A stretch of DNA of 6,454 bases. It comes from an uncultured Thermoleophilia bacterium. Lineage in GTDB: Bacteria; Actinomycetota; Thermoleophilia; Gaiellales; F1-60-MAGs149. Every line of letters starts with the position of its first letter. The stretch's first letter is position 1. Positions 1-5,771 of this stretch are shown piece by piece. A program made the position numbers and the translations under genes. Location of the stretch: the NCBI GenBank assembly GCA_902806305.1, contig CADCWC010000235.1, positions 1-6,454 of the forward strand, in the 5' to 3' direction. Below the pieces are notes generated by a model. The model saw nothing but the letters and a program-made list of their open reading frames with translations, searched no databases and was not told the DNA's origin.

Positions 1-1324
1 ACGGAACCTCGACGCCGTGCTGGGTGAACTTGTCGGTCAGGCTCGGGCGCAGACCCGTGGCCACGAGCCGTCCGCCGCCGCTGCGGGTGGCCCCGTGCAG
101 GCCGTCCGTCTTCGGGTACTGGTACACGAACAGGTCCTGCAGCGTGACCTGGTCTCCCTCCATCCGGAGCACCTCGGTCACCTGCGTGACACGCCGGGCC
201 CCGCCGTCGAGCCGCTCGACCTGCACGATGAGGTCGAGGGCCGAGCAGATCTGCTCCCGGATCGCGCGGTGGGGCAGCTGGAAGCCGGCCATCAGGACCA
301 TCGTCTCGAGCCGCGACATGGCGTCGCGCGGGGAGTTGCAGTGGATCGTGGACAGCGAGCCGTCGTGCCCGGTGTTCATGGCCTGGAGCATGTCGAGCGC
401 CTCGGGTCCCCGGACCTCGCCGACGATGATCCGGTCGGGTCGCATGCGCAGGGCGTTCCGCACGAGGTCGCGGATCGCGATGGCGCCGTTCCCCTCCACG
501 TTGGCCGGCCGCGACTCCAGACGGAGGACGTGACGCTGGTGCAGCTGGAGCTCCGCCGCGTCCTCGACGGTCACGATCCGCTCCACAGGCGGCACGAAGC
601 TCGAGAGCACGTTGAGCAGCGTCGTCTTGCCGGAGCCCGTGCCGCCCGCCACGAGGATGTTGAGCTTGGCCTGGATGCAGCGGTCGAGGAACTCGACGAC
701 GTCCGCCGACATGCTGCCTCGCTGCACGAGGTCCTCGGCGGTCAAGCGCGTCTTCGCGAACTTGCGGATCGTCATCGCCGGACCGCCGATGATCACGGGG
801 TGGACGATCGCGTTCACGCGCGAGCCGTCCGGCAGCCGGGCGTCGACCATGGGCGAGACGTCGTCGACCCGGCGGCCGACCGTGGCCACGATCTTGTCGA
901 TGATGCGGCGCAGGTGCTGGTCGTCCGCGAAGCGGGCGGTCGTCTCCTCGATGCGGCCGTCCCGCTCGACGTAGATGAGGTCGGGGCGGTTGACCATGAT
1001 CTCGGTGATGGACTCGTCCTCGAGCAGCGGCTCGAGCGGCCCGTAGCCGACGATGTCGTCGCTGATCTCGCGGACCAGCCGCTCGCGGTCGCTGCGGGAC
1101 AGCGGCTCGCCGGAGCGCGTGAGCGACTGCGTGACGGCGTCCGTGACGACACGCGCCATCTCCGTCTCCGGGAGCTCGGCCGAGAAGAGGCGCGGGCCGA
1201 GGCCGGAGATGACCTCGCGATGGATCCGCGACTTGAGCTCCGCGAAGCTGTCGCCGGTCGTGACCGGGACGCTGACCACGGGCGTCCCGGCGACGTGGCC
1301 GTTCAGTCGTTCGGTCAAGGACAT
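1..1324 (-). CDS. tadA: TadA/CpaF-type secretion ATPase of the Tad/Flp pilus (3' end cut by window edge)
   Basis: This is the cytoplasmic hexameric ATPase (PilT/VirB11-like secretion NTPase) that powers Flp pilus assembly. I read 441 residues with no stop before the window edge. The family usually ends a few residues after the LRP...G...P stretch seen at 425-441, so little is missing. The N-terminal domain holds the CpaF-like stretch VGYGPLEPLL (92-101) and the ITEIMVN motif (106-112). Then come Walker A GGTGSGKT (227-234), the Asp-box TVEDAAELQL (252-261), the arginine-rich RNALRMRPDRIIVGEVRG stretch including Walker B (289-306), and the His-box TGHDGSLSTIH (318-328). All key residues look intact. 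The ATG overlaps the cpaE stop by one base (TGATG). A strong GGAGG (minus strand of 1333-1337) lies 8 bases upstream, so translation is coupled to cpaE. The usual next partners, tadB and tadC, would lie off the left edge. Confidence 0.95.
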   Translation of the reverse strand, partial: MSLTERLNGHVAGTPVVSVPVTTGDSFAELKSRIHREVISGLGPRLFSAELPETEMARVVTDAVTQSLTRSGEPLSRSDRERLVREISDDIVGYGPLEPLLEDESITEIMVNRPDLIYVERDGRIEETTARFADDQHLRRIIDKIVATVGRRVDDVSPMVDARLPDGSRVNAIVHPVIIGGPAMTIRKFAKTRLTAEDLVQRGSMSADVVEFLDRCIQAKLNILVAGGTGSGKTTLLNVLSSFVPPVERIVTVEDAAELQLHQRHVLRLESRPANVEGNGAIAIRDLVRNALRMRPDRIIVGEVRGPEALDMLQAMNTGHDGSLSTIHCNSPRDAMSRLETMVLMAGFQLPHRAIREQICSALDLIVQVERLDGGARRVTQVTEVLRMEGDQVTLQDLFVYQYPKTDGLHGATRSGGGRLVATGLRPSLTDKFTQHGVEVP

Positions 1325-2520
1325 CAGGACCCCCTCCCGCCGCGCCGGAGCCAGGTCCGCTTCTGGTCGCCACTCCCGCTCACCGACGTGGCGAGCTGTG
1401 CGATCGCCTTGGAGACGCCGTTCTTCGGGTGCGAGACGATCATCGGCACGCCCTCGTTGTACGAGTTGGGGACGGACGAGTCCGACGGGATGACGAGGTC
1501 GACCTCACGCTCGAGGGCCTCGGTGACGCGCGCCAGGGCGAGACCGCCCTTGGCGTTGGCACGGTTCAGCGCGACGCGCACGTCGTCGCGCCGGCGCCCC
1601 ATCAACTCGAGCGTGTCGAGCCCGAGGCGGGCGTCCTTCAGGCTCGGCACGTCCATCGAGGCCAGGAGGATCACCTCGTCGGCCGCGTCGACCGTGGCGA
1701 TCACGATCGGCGAGAAGGCGGGCGCCGAGTCGACGATGATGAAGTCGTACGTGGCGCGGGCGACGGCGAAGATCTCCTCCACGCCCCCGACGCTGACCAT
1801 GTCGGCCTGGTCCGGTCGAGCGGGGCCGATCAGGACGTGGAGGCCGGTCGGCGCGTGGGTCGAGACGAAGCCCGCGAGCTTCTCCTCGTCGAGGCTGCCG
1901 CCGGCCGACATCAGGTCCGCGATGGTCCGCTCCGGACGGAGCCCGAGCACGATGGCGCAGTCGCCGAACTCCAGGTCGAGGTCGAGGAGCAGCGTCCGGT
2001 GACCGCTCCGGGCCAGCGTCGCCGCCAGGTTCGTCGAGCACATGGTCTTCCCGGAGCCGCCCTTCGGGCCGATCACGGCCACGATCCGTCCCTGGCGCAG
2101 CCCCACCGTCGCGGATCGTGAGCGGTTGGCGCGGGCGTACGCCTTGCGGAGCGCCTGCGCGACCGCGTCGGCCGGCTGGGGGGCGACGAGGACGTCCTCT
2201 GCGCCTGCGGAGAGGGCCGCCTCCAGAAATGCGTCCGGACCGCCGGTCTGCAGGACGACGACCGCCATCTCCGGACGGGCCCTGAGCAGCCGCTCGATCA
2301 TCAGCAGCGCGTCGGGCGAGCCGCCGTCGGCGACGACGAGCGCCACGTCCATCTGTTCCCTGGAGGCGGTCTCGGCGGCACGGGAGGGCCCGGCGTCGAC
2401 GACGCTGACCTCGAAGCCGACGGCGTCGCCGAGGAGGCCGGACGTGGGCAGGCCGGCCGAGACGTCGCCGACGGGGACGGCCACCACGCGAAGCGCGCGT
2501 CCGGGGCTCGCGATGCTCAT
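1324..2520 (-). CDS. cpaE: CpaE/TadZ-type pilus assembly ATPase with degenerate receiver domain
   Basis: This 398-residue protein belongs to the MinD/ParA-like CpaE/TadZ family, which positions the Tad machine on the inner membrane. Residues 10-128 look like a receiver (CheY-like) fold. The acidic pocket near residues 13-19 is lost and the usual lysine is replaced near A113; an aspartate (D65) remains near the phospho-acceptor position, so phosphorylation is doubtful. Residues 145-385 form the ATPase. The deviant Walker A is GPKGGSGKT (151-159), with both the signature lysine K153 and the P-loop lysine K158. Walker A' is LLLDLDLEFGD (177-187), and the Walker B-like strand is FIIVDSAP (260-267). 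Unlike many CpaE proteins with a weakened P-loop, this one looks competent for ATP binding. The ATG overlaps the cpaB stop by four bases (ATGA), and AGGA sits 6 bases upstream, so it is coupled to cpaB. Confidence 0.93.
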   Translation of the reverse strand: MSIASPGRALRVVAVPVGDVSAGLPTSGLLGDAVGFEVSVVDAGPSRAAETASREQMDVALVVADGGSPDALLMIERLLRARPEMAVVVLQTGGPDAFLEAALSAGAEDVLVAPQPADAVAQALRKAYARANRSRSATVGLRQGRIVAVIGPKGGSGKTMCSTNLAATLARSGHRTLLLDLDLEFGDCAIVLGLRPERTIADLMSAGGSLDEEKLAGFVSTHAPTGLHVLIGPARPDQADMVSVGGVEEIFAVARATYDFIIVDSAPAFSPIVIATVDAADEVILLASMDVPSLKDARLGLDTLELMGRRRDDVRVALNRANAKGGLALARVTEALEREVDLVIPSDSSVPNSYNEGVPMIVSHPKNGVSKAIAQLATSVSGSGDQKRTWLRRGGRGS

Positions 2521-3425
2521 GAGGGATCCTGATCGTTGGCGGAGACGGGGGTGGTCGCGACCGGCGTGCCGGCCTTCGGTGCAGGCGGTTCCGTGGAGCC
2601 CTCGGGGCCGCCGGCCGGGGTCGGCAGGAGCTTGTAGCCCTCGAGCCCGAGGATCGTCGAGGCGATCGTCGTCACGCTGAGCGACGGGTCCTTCGAGCCG
2701 GGCGAGTCGGTCGCGTGGGCGCCCCGCAGGGTGAGCCAGATCTTGCCGTTCTCGAGCGCGTAGACCACCTTCTGGGCCTGCGCGTCGGTCAGCTCCAGCA
2801 TCGCGTACAGGGAGCCGCTCGTGGCTGCCACGCCGCCCGCGGCGCCCGCTCGCTTGGCCTCCGGCTCGGGGGCCCGCAGCACCGGGACGTTGCGCAGCAG
2901 GGTCACGGTGACGTGCACCGGTGCCCCCTTGTTCTTGCCTTCGCGGTCGAGGCGCTGCACCGCGAAGCTGCCGATGACGTCGACGCGATCCTTCGTCTTC
3001 AGCGTCCCGACCAGCCCGCGACTCTGGTCGAGCGGCACCTGCACGGCCCGCTTGTTGCCCGTCACCTCGAGCGACACCAGGTTGTTCGGCTTCTGCGGGA
3101 ACTGCTCGTTGAGGATCTGCGAGCCCGCGAAGACCGTCGTGGCCGCGACCCGACCGCGGACGCCCTCGGCGCTCTGGAGCGCCGTCGGGGCCAGGGATCC
3201 CTGCTGGACCTGGACGATCTCGAGGAACCCGTTCTTGATCGCATCCTCGCCCGGGAGGCCCTCGGGGATGTCCTTCTTGGCCACGACGACGCCGACCGTG
3301 CTGTGGTCCTGGGCGACGCTCGACTTGTACCGCGAGACGTACATCGCCACGGCGCCCGCGGCCGCGAGGGCGAGGAGCAGGGCCAGCGCGAGCGTGGCGA
3401 ATCGGGATGAGAGCAGACGGCGCAT
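2517..3425 (-). CDS. cpaB: CpaB/RcpC-type Flp pilus assembly protein with SAF domain
   Basis: This is a 302-residue accessory protein of Flp pilus assembly. It has an N-terminal membrane anchor at residues 9-30 (short basic MRRLLSSRF, then a long Ala/Leu stretch). A SAF-type domain follows at about 43-108, with VVVAKKDIPEG (46-56) and a conserved AGSQIL strand (100-105). An RcpC-like region follows, including AVQVPLDQSRGLVG (127-140) and KDRVDVIGSF (145-154). The tail from about 268 is rich in Pro, Thr and Gly and is probably unstructured. In diderm bacteria CpaB works next to the CpaC secretin; here cpaE follows directly, so the role is probably in the wall or on the outer face of the membrane. 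I chose the ATG at 3425 because it gives a proper membrane anchor and has GGAG 6 bases upstream (3432-3435). The frame stays open to 3713, but that extension overlaps tadE. The gap to tadE is 17 bases. Confidence 0.9.
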   Translation of the reverse strand: MRRLLSSRFATLALALLLALAAAGAVAMYVSRYKSSVAQDHSTVGVVVAKKDIPEGLPGEDAIKNGFLEIVQVQQGSLAPTALQSAEGVRGRVAATTVFAGSQILNEQFPQKPNNLVSLEVTGNKRAVQVPLDQSRGLVGTLKTKDRVDVIGSFAVQRLDREGKNKGAPVHVTVTLLRNVPVLRAPEPEAKRAGAAGGVAATSGSLYAMLELTDAQAQKVVYALENGKIWLTLRGAHATDSPGSKDPSLSVTTIASTILGLEGYKLLPTPAGGPEGSTEPPAPKAGTPVATTPVSANDQDPS

Positions 3426-3442
3426 GGTGGGCTCCGGATCGC

Positions 3443-3922
3443 CTAGGTGCTGGTCGTGGGACAGGGGGCGCCGGGCGCCGGCAGGTTGCTGCCGTCCTGC
3501 TCCATGCGCATGGTGCTCGTGCCGTCGAAGCTCAGATCGGCGCTGTTCGCGATGCCCTGCATCAGCGGCGTGACCCAGTTGTACGTGTACGTCACGCGGA
3601 CCGTGACGCGGTTGCGGCGGTCGAAGCTGCCGTCCGGTGCCTCGATGCACACCGACGAGCCGGCCGGGGCGACCTGACAGGCGGCGGCCAGCCAGTTGTA
3701 CTGGGTGCCGCACGCGTCGTTGTCACCTTCGGCGTCGACGGTCGCCTGACGAGCGGCGTCGCGCGCCGCCTCGACGACGGAGTTCTTCTGCCACATGACA
3801 ACGCCGAACTCGAGGATGCCCACCAGGATGAGGATCGCGACCGGCACGGCCAGTGCGAACTCGACGAGCGACGTGCCTCGCTCGGAGGTGCGCCGGGAAC
3901 GGGTGAAGAAGAGGCGTGGCAT
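3443..3922 (-). CDS. tadE: TadE-like minor pilin (pseudopilin)
   Basis: This 159-residue protein has TadE family architecture. A short basic leader ends in SERG (13-16), followed by TSLVEFAL (17-24), with glutamate at +5 after the predicted cleavage at G16. A hydrophobic segment runs to about residue 44, then EAARDAARQA (51-60), a typical TadE-like helix. The C-terminal exported part contains VTVRVTYTYNW (106-116) and TPL (118-120), and ends near the family-like STMRME (136-141). Four cysteines (71, 82, 92, 154) all lie in the exported part and could form disulfides. TadE proteins are processed by the prepilin peptidase and help assemble Flp pili. No Shine-Dalgarno sequence is visible in the 25 bases before the ATG, unlike every neighbour whose upstream bases are visible. 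Together with the strong hairpin upstream, this suggests low expression relative to flp. Confidence 0.9.
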   Translation of the reverse strand: MPRLFFTRSRRTSERGTSLVEFALAVPVAILILVGILEFGVVMWQKNSVVEAARDAARQATVDAEGDNDACGTQYNWLAAACQVAPAGSSVCIEAPDGSFDRRNRVTVRVTYTYNWVTPLMQGIANSADLSFDGTSTMRMEQDGSNLPAPGAPCPTTST

Positions 3923-3949
3923 GGTGGGCGTCGTGGGCCTGAAAGGCGA

Positions 3950-3983
3950 CGGGGCCGGCCCGACCGAGGTCGGGCCGGCCCCG
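3950..3983 (-). terminator. Perfect 15-bp hairpin between flp and tadE: attenuator or mRNA 3'-end stabiliser
   Basis: Positions 3950-3964 and 3969-3983 are exact reverse complements (15 bp, almost all GC) around a 4-base loop. It begins 10 bases after the flp stop. The bases that follow on the transcribed strand contain only a TTT run and not a long U tract, so full intrinsic termination is uncertain. Partial termination, or protection of an upstream flp mRNA from 3' decay, would raise pilin over machine proteins. Each arm also contains the 10-bp self-complementary GGGCCGGCCC (3952-3961 and 3972-3981, 20 bases apart), so a DNA-binding role is an alternative. Confidence 0.65.
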
Positions 3984-3993
3984 GGGGCGCGTC

Positions 3994-4167
3994 CTACAGC
4001 TCGCCGGCGATCTGGCCGAGGGTCGCGGCGATGGCGCCACCGAGGGTGGTCAGCGCCAGGACGCAGACGACGGCGATCAGGGCCAGGATGAGGCCGTACT
4101 CGGCCAGCGTCTGGCCCTCCTCGCGGCTGGAGAGGACGGTCTGGAGACGGGTGTAGAGCTCGAGCAT
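3994..4167 (-). CDS. flp: Flp-family type IVb major pilin
   Basis: This is the structural subunit of the pilus, 57 residues, a normal length for Flp pilins. A leader of about 18 residues ends in REEG (15-18), followed by QTLAEYGLILALIAVV (19-34). The prepilin peptidase would cut after G18, leaving glutamate E23 and tyrosine E23-Y24 at +5/+6, the Flp signature. A single hydrophobic helix runs from about 24 to 50, ending in the short GQIAGEL tail. I chose the ATG at 4167 because AAGGAG lies 6 bases upstream and the resulting leader is standard. The frame stays open further upstream, to 4773, but that runs inside the neighbouring receiver gene. The upstream gene ends 11 bases away, so the two are likely co-transcribed. 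A strong hairpin follows the stop codon. Confidence 0.94.
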   Translation of the reverse strand: MLELYTRLQTVLSSREEGQTLAEYGLILALIAVVCVLALTTLGGAIAATLGQIAGEL

Positions 4168-4173
4168 GGTGCG

Positions 4174-4179
4174 CTCCTT
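4174..4179 (-). promoter_or_regulatory. Strong Shine-Dalgarno of flp
   Basis: The minus strand reads AAGGAG, 6 bases before the flp ATG. It is the longest anti-16S match among the ribosome binding sites seen here apart from the tadA site. It fixes the short Flp start and touches the last base of the stop codon of the receiver gene, so ribosomes ending there could feed flp. Confidence 0.8.
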
Positions 4180-4670
4180 CAGTGCCCGGTGGGGTCGCCC
4201 GTGGGGGCGCCGCGACCGTCCGGGTGTCCCGGTCGCGAGAGGGTGACGAACGGGGCGGCGGGGGAACCGCCCTGCGTCCTCGACGGCAGCGACGCGACGA
4301 GCTCCATGAGGTCGTCGGGCGACGGGTTGTAGAGCGCGCCCATCTCCTGCGAGACGGACTCCTCCAGTCCCTGGTCGTCGGCGTCGCCGAGGAAGACGAT
4401 CCGGGCGCCGCGGGCCAGGGAGTGGCCCGCGATGTCCCGTGCCTTGCGGAGGCTTCCGAGCCGGGTCAGGTCCACGACGACAGCCTGTGGCTGAAAGTGT
4501 GTCGCTGCCTCGTCGTACGCCCCGTCCCCGTTGTCCACGATCTGCACCTCGGCCATGCTCTCGACCATGCGCCGGAGGGTGTGCAGGTGGATCGGTGACA
4601 GAGCGACGAGCAGCACACGCCTCGGAGGGGCGTCGTCGCGCTGTGGGTCTCGGTGGTCCGTGCTCCGCAT
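4179..4670 (-). CDS. Stand-alone degenerate response-regulator receiver protein
   Basis: This 163-residue protein has a CheY-like pattern over about residues 17-128: strand RVLLVAL (18-24), strand AVVVDL (63-68), strand ARIVFLGD (89-96), then a GALYNPSPDDL loop and a final helix to about 129. The last 35 residues are Pro/Gly-rich with no DNA-binding domain. D67 sits at the phospho-acceptor site. The paired acids normally found after the first strand are replaced (VALSPIH), the Thr/Ser site is G95, and the lysine site is about Y114 or N115. It is therefore probably a pseudo-receiver working by protein contact. It lies 11 bases upstream of flp and resembles the degenerate receiver at the N-terminus of CpaE in this cluster, so a role in Tad positioning or regulation is plausible but inferred. 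GGAG lies 6 bases before the ATG. Confidence 0.8.
   Translation of the reverse strand: MRSTDHRDPQRDDAPPRRVLLVALSPIHLHTLRRMVESMAEVQIVDNGDGAYDEAATHFQPQAVVVDLTRLGSLRKARDIAGHSLARGARIVFLGDADDQGLEESVSQEMGALYNPSPDDLMELVASLPSRTQGGSPAAPFVTLSRPGHPDGRGAPTGDPTGH
4211..4237 (-). repeat. 8-bp inverted repeat in the 3' end of the receiver gene, just upstream of flp
   Basis: CGCGACCG (4211-4218) and CGGTCGCG (4230-4237) pair perfectly around an 11-base loop. An overlapping alternative stem, CCGGG/CCCGG with a 3-base loop, lies at 4220-4232. The structure lies within coding sequence, 31 bases upstream of the flp Shine-Dalgarno. It may be chance in GC-rich DNA, or it may cap a processed flp mRNA at its 5' side. 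Confidence 0.35.
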
Positions 4671-4697
4671 GACTCACTCCACTGTGCGGTGTGAGTC
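4671..4697 (-). promoter_or_regulatory. Inverted repeat covering the ribosome binding site of the receiver gene
   Basis: GACTCAC (4671-4677) and GTGAGTC (4691-4697) are exact reverse complements separated by 13 bases. One arm fills the whole spacing between the GGAG (4677-4680) and the ATG at 4670. In RNA the stem would partly hide the ribosome binding site; as DNA it could be an operator. Confidence 0.4.
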
Positions 4698-4865
4698 GAC
4701 GGCCGGAACTTCCCCACGTAGGTGCACCGGTCGGGCGGCGGGGCATCCCCCCGTCCCCCGTCGTGGGTGACACAACGGGTGACCCGCGCCGTCGACGGCT
4801 CCGGTGCCCGAGGTACGCCTGCCGCCCCGTCTCCGTCGCCGGGGGCAGCCACGACGGCCGGGTCG
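4698..4865 (-). promoter_or_regulatory. Non-coding gap, likely promoter region for the receiver-flp-tadE part
   Basis: With the inverted repeat next to it, this makes a 195-base gap, the only long non-coding stretch in the cluster. I see no credible gene in it and no convincing -35/-10 pair on the minus strand. It holds several small symmetric elements: the 12-bp palindrome GCCGTCGACGGC (4788-4799), the 8-bp palindrome GGTGCACC (4721-4728), a direct repeat GGGTGAC at 4765-4771 and 4777-4783 (12-base period, roughly one helical turn), and GTCGACGGC at both 4695-4703 and 4791-4799. These are candidate regulator sites. The promoter assignment rests on position only. Confidence 0.4.
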
Positions 4866-5771
4866 CTAGGACGGAGGCCGGGGGAGCGGAGCGCAGCTCC
4901 GCTCAGCCGTGGACACGGCGTCGACCACGAACGCGCCGTCACGGACCACGGCCAGTCGGACGCCGGGCCGGACGGTCGTCGCCCGGCCCGCTCCTCGGAC
5001 CGTGCGGACGGACACCGGTCGACAGAGGATCGCGTCGCCCGCCGTCTCGCCGAAGCTCGGCCAGCCCTCGTCCGCCTCGGCGAACAGGATCGGCAGGGCA
5101 CCGATCACGGTCGGGGCGACGCCGACCACGCCGGTCGCGAGCCGGCCTGCGCCGCCACGCTCGAGGTCGGCCTCGACCGCGTCACCCAACGACTTCATGG
5201 CCTGGTCCTCGAGGAGCTTCGTGACCCATCCCCGCAGCGCGGCGCCGCGCCCCCCGGTGACGACGTCCTGCTCCTCGGCCGGCGTCACGACGTGGAGCAC
5301 GACGGGACCGGTCGCGGTCGTCGTCCGTACGCCGCCGCCGAGGTGGATGCCGCGGACCGCCGTACCGCGGACCGGCACGACCTGCTCGCCGAACCATGCC
5401 GGCGTGTCGGTCGCCAGCCGGCCCAGCACGACCTCCTCGAACACGCGCGTCCCCGCACGAGCGCCGAGCTCGGCGCGGAGGAGCGCTCGCGCCCCGAGCA
5501 GGCTCGGGCGGCTTCCGGTGCCGGCGGCGACCGAGCTGCGGGCGAAGGCCAGCGTCCGCTCCGAGGCCTGCGGCGCCAGGGCGACGGGAGCGGGCGTCGA
5601 GAGCGTCGAGCGCAGCGCCTCCACGACCCGCTCCGGGACGCCCACCCGGATCGCCACCCCGACCGCCATCACGAGCAGCGCGACGCCGACGGCGAGGCCG
5701 ATCCACTCGACCGTCGCCTGGCCCGCGACGCCCCGGCGCGGCCGCGTGCCCTCAGACGCAGGTCGTGGCAT
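4866..5771 (-). CDS. Large minor pilin-like protein (301 aa) with prepilin N-terminus and unknown exported domain
   Basis: I do not recognise the family of the main domain. Residues 1-17 form a basic leader (RPRRGVAG, 10-17), followed by QATVEW (18-23): cleavage after G17 would leave glutamate E22 at +5, the same layout as Flp and TadE here. The hydrophobic segment IGLAVGVALLVMAVGVAI (24-41) completes a type IVb-like signal. The remaining 260 residues would be outside the membrane. They include a second apolar stretch (about 211-231) and only two cysteines, C250 and C293, which could form a disulfide. Motifs in this part match the upstream neighbour (see findings), so the two are probably paralogues. 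The start overlaps that neighbour by 20 bases, and GAGG lies 9 bases before the ATG. The role is probably a minor or tip pilin of the Tad pilus, inferred from the N-terminus and the neighbours. Confidence 0.77.
   Translation of the reverse strand: MPRPASEGTRPRRGVAGQATVEWIGLAVGVALLVMAVGVAIRVGVPERVVEALRSTLSTPAPVALAPQASERTLAFARSSVAAGTGSRPSLLGARALLRAELGARAGTRVFEEVVLGRLATDTPAWFGEQVVPVRGTAVRGIHLGGGVRTTTATGPVVLHVVTPAEEQDVVTGGRGAALRGWVTKLLEDQAMKSLGDAVEADLERGGAGRLATGVVGVAPTVIGALPILFAEADEGWPSFGETAGDAILCRPVSVRTVRGAGRATTVRPGVRLAVVRDGAFVVDAVSTAERSCAPLPRPPS
4884..4904 (-). terminator. 9-bp hairpin at the 3' end of the 301-residue gene
   Basis: GAGCGGAGC (4884-4892) and GCTCCGCTC (4896-4904) pair perfectly around a 3-base loop, ending 15 bases before the stop codon at 4866-4868. 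There is no U tract after it. Because the large dyad-rich gap follows, it could mark the end of a first transcription unit, but being inside the coding sequence it may equally be chance. Confidence 0.3.

Noticed and set aside
17..2002. A 661-codon open frame on the plus strand
   Set aside because: It lies antisense to tadA and cpaE, whose motifs are unmistakable. Its product is a low-complexity Arg/Asp/Val/His-rich sequence typical of a GC-rich shadow frame.
1505..2041. A 178-codon minus-strand frame inside cpaE
   Set aside because: It is the same strand in another frame, Arg/Pro-rich and without motifs, and fully inside the well-supported cpaE.
2517..3713. Extended 398-codon version of the cpaB frame
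   Set aside because: The extension overlaps tadE and has His/Arg-rich shadow composition. The start at 3425 has a ribosome binding site and a proper membrane anchor.
3994..4773. Extended 259-codon version of the flp frame
   Set aside because: The extra N-terminal 200 residues lie inside the receiver gene in another frame. The short start at 4167 has AAGGAG and gives a standard Flp leader.
4466..5101. A 211-codon minus-strand frame spanning the gap between the 301-residue gene and the receiver gene
   Set aside because: It overlaps both neighbours, with Ser/Arg/Pro-rich shadow composition and no recognisable domain.
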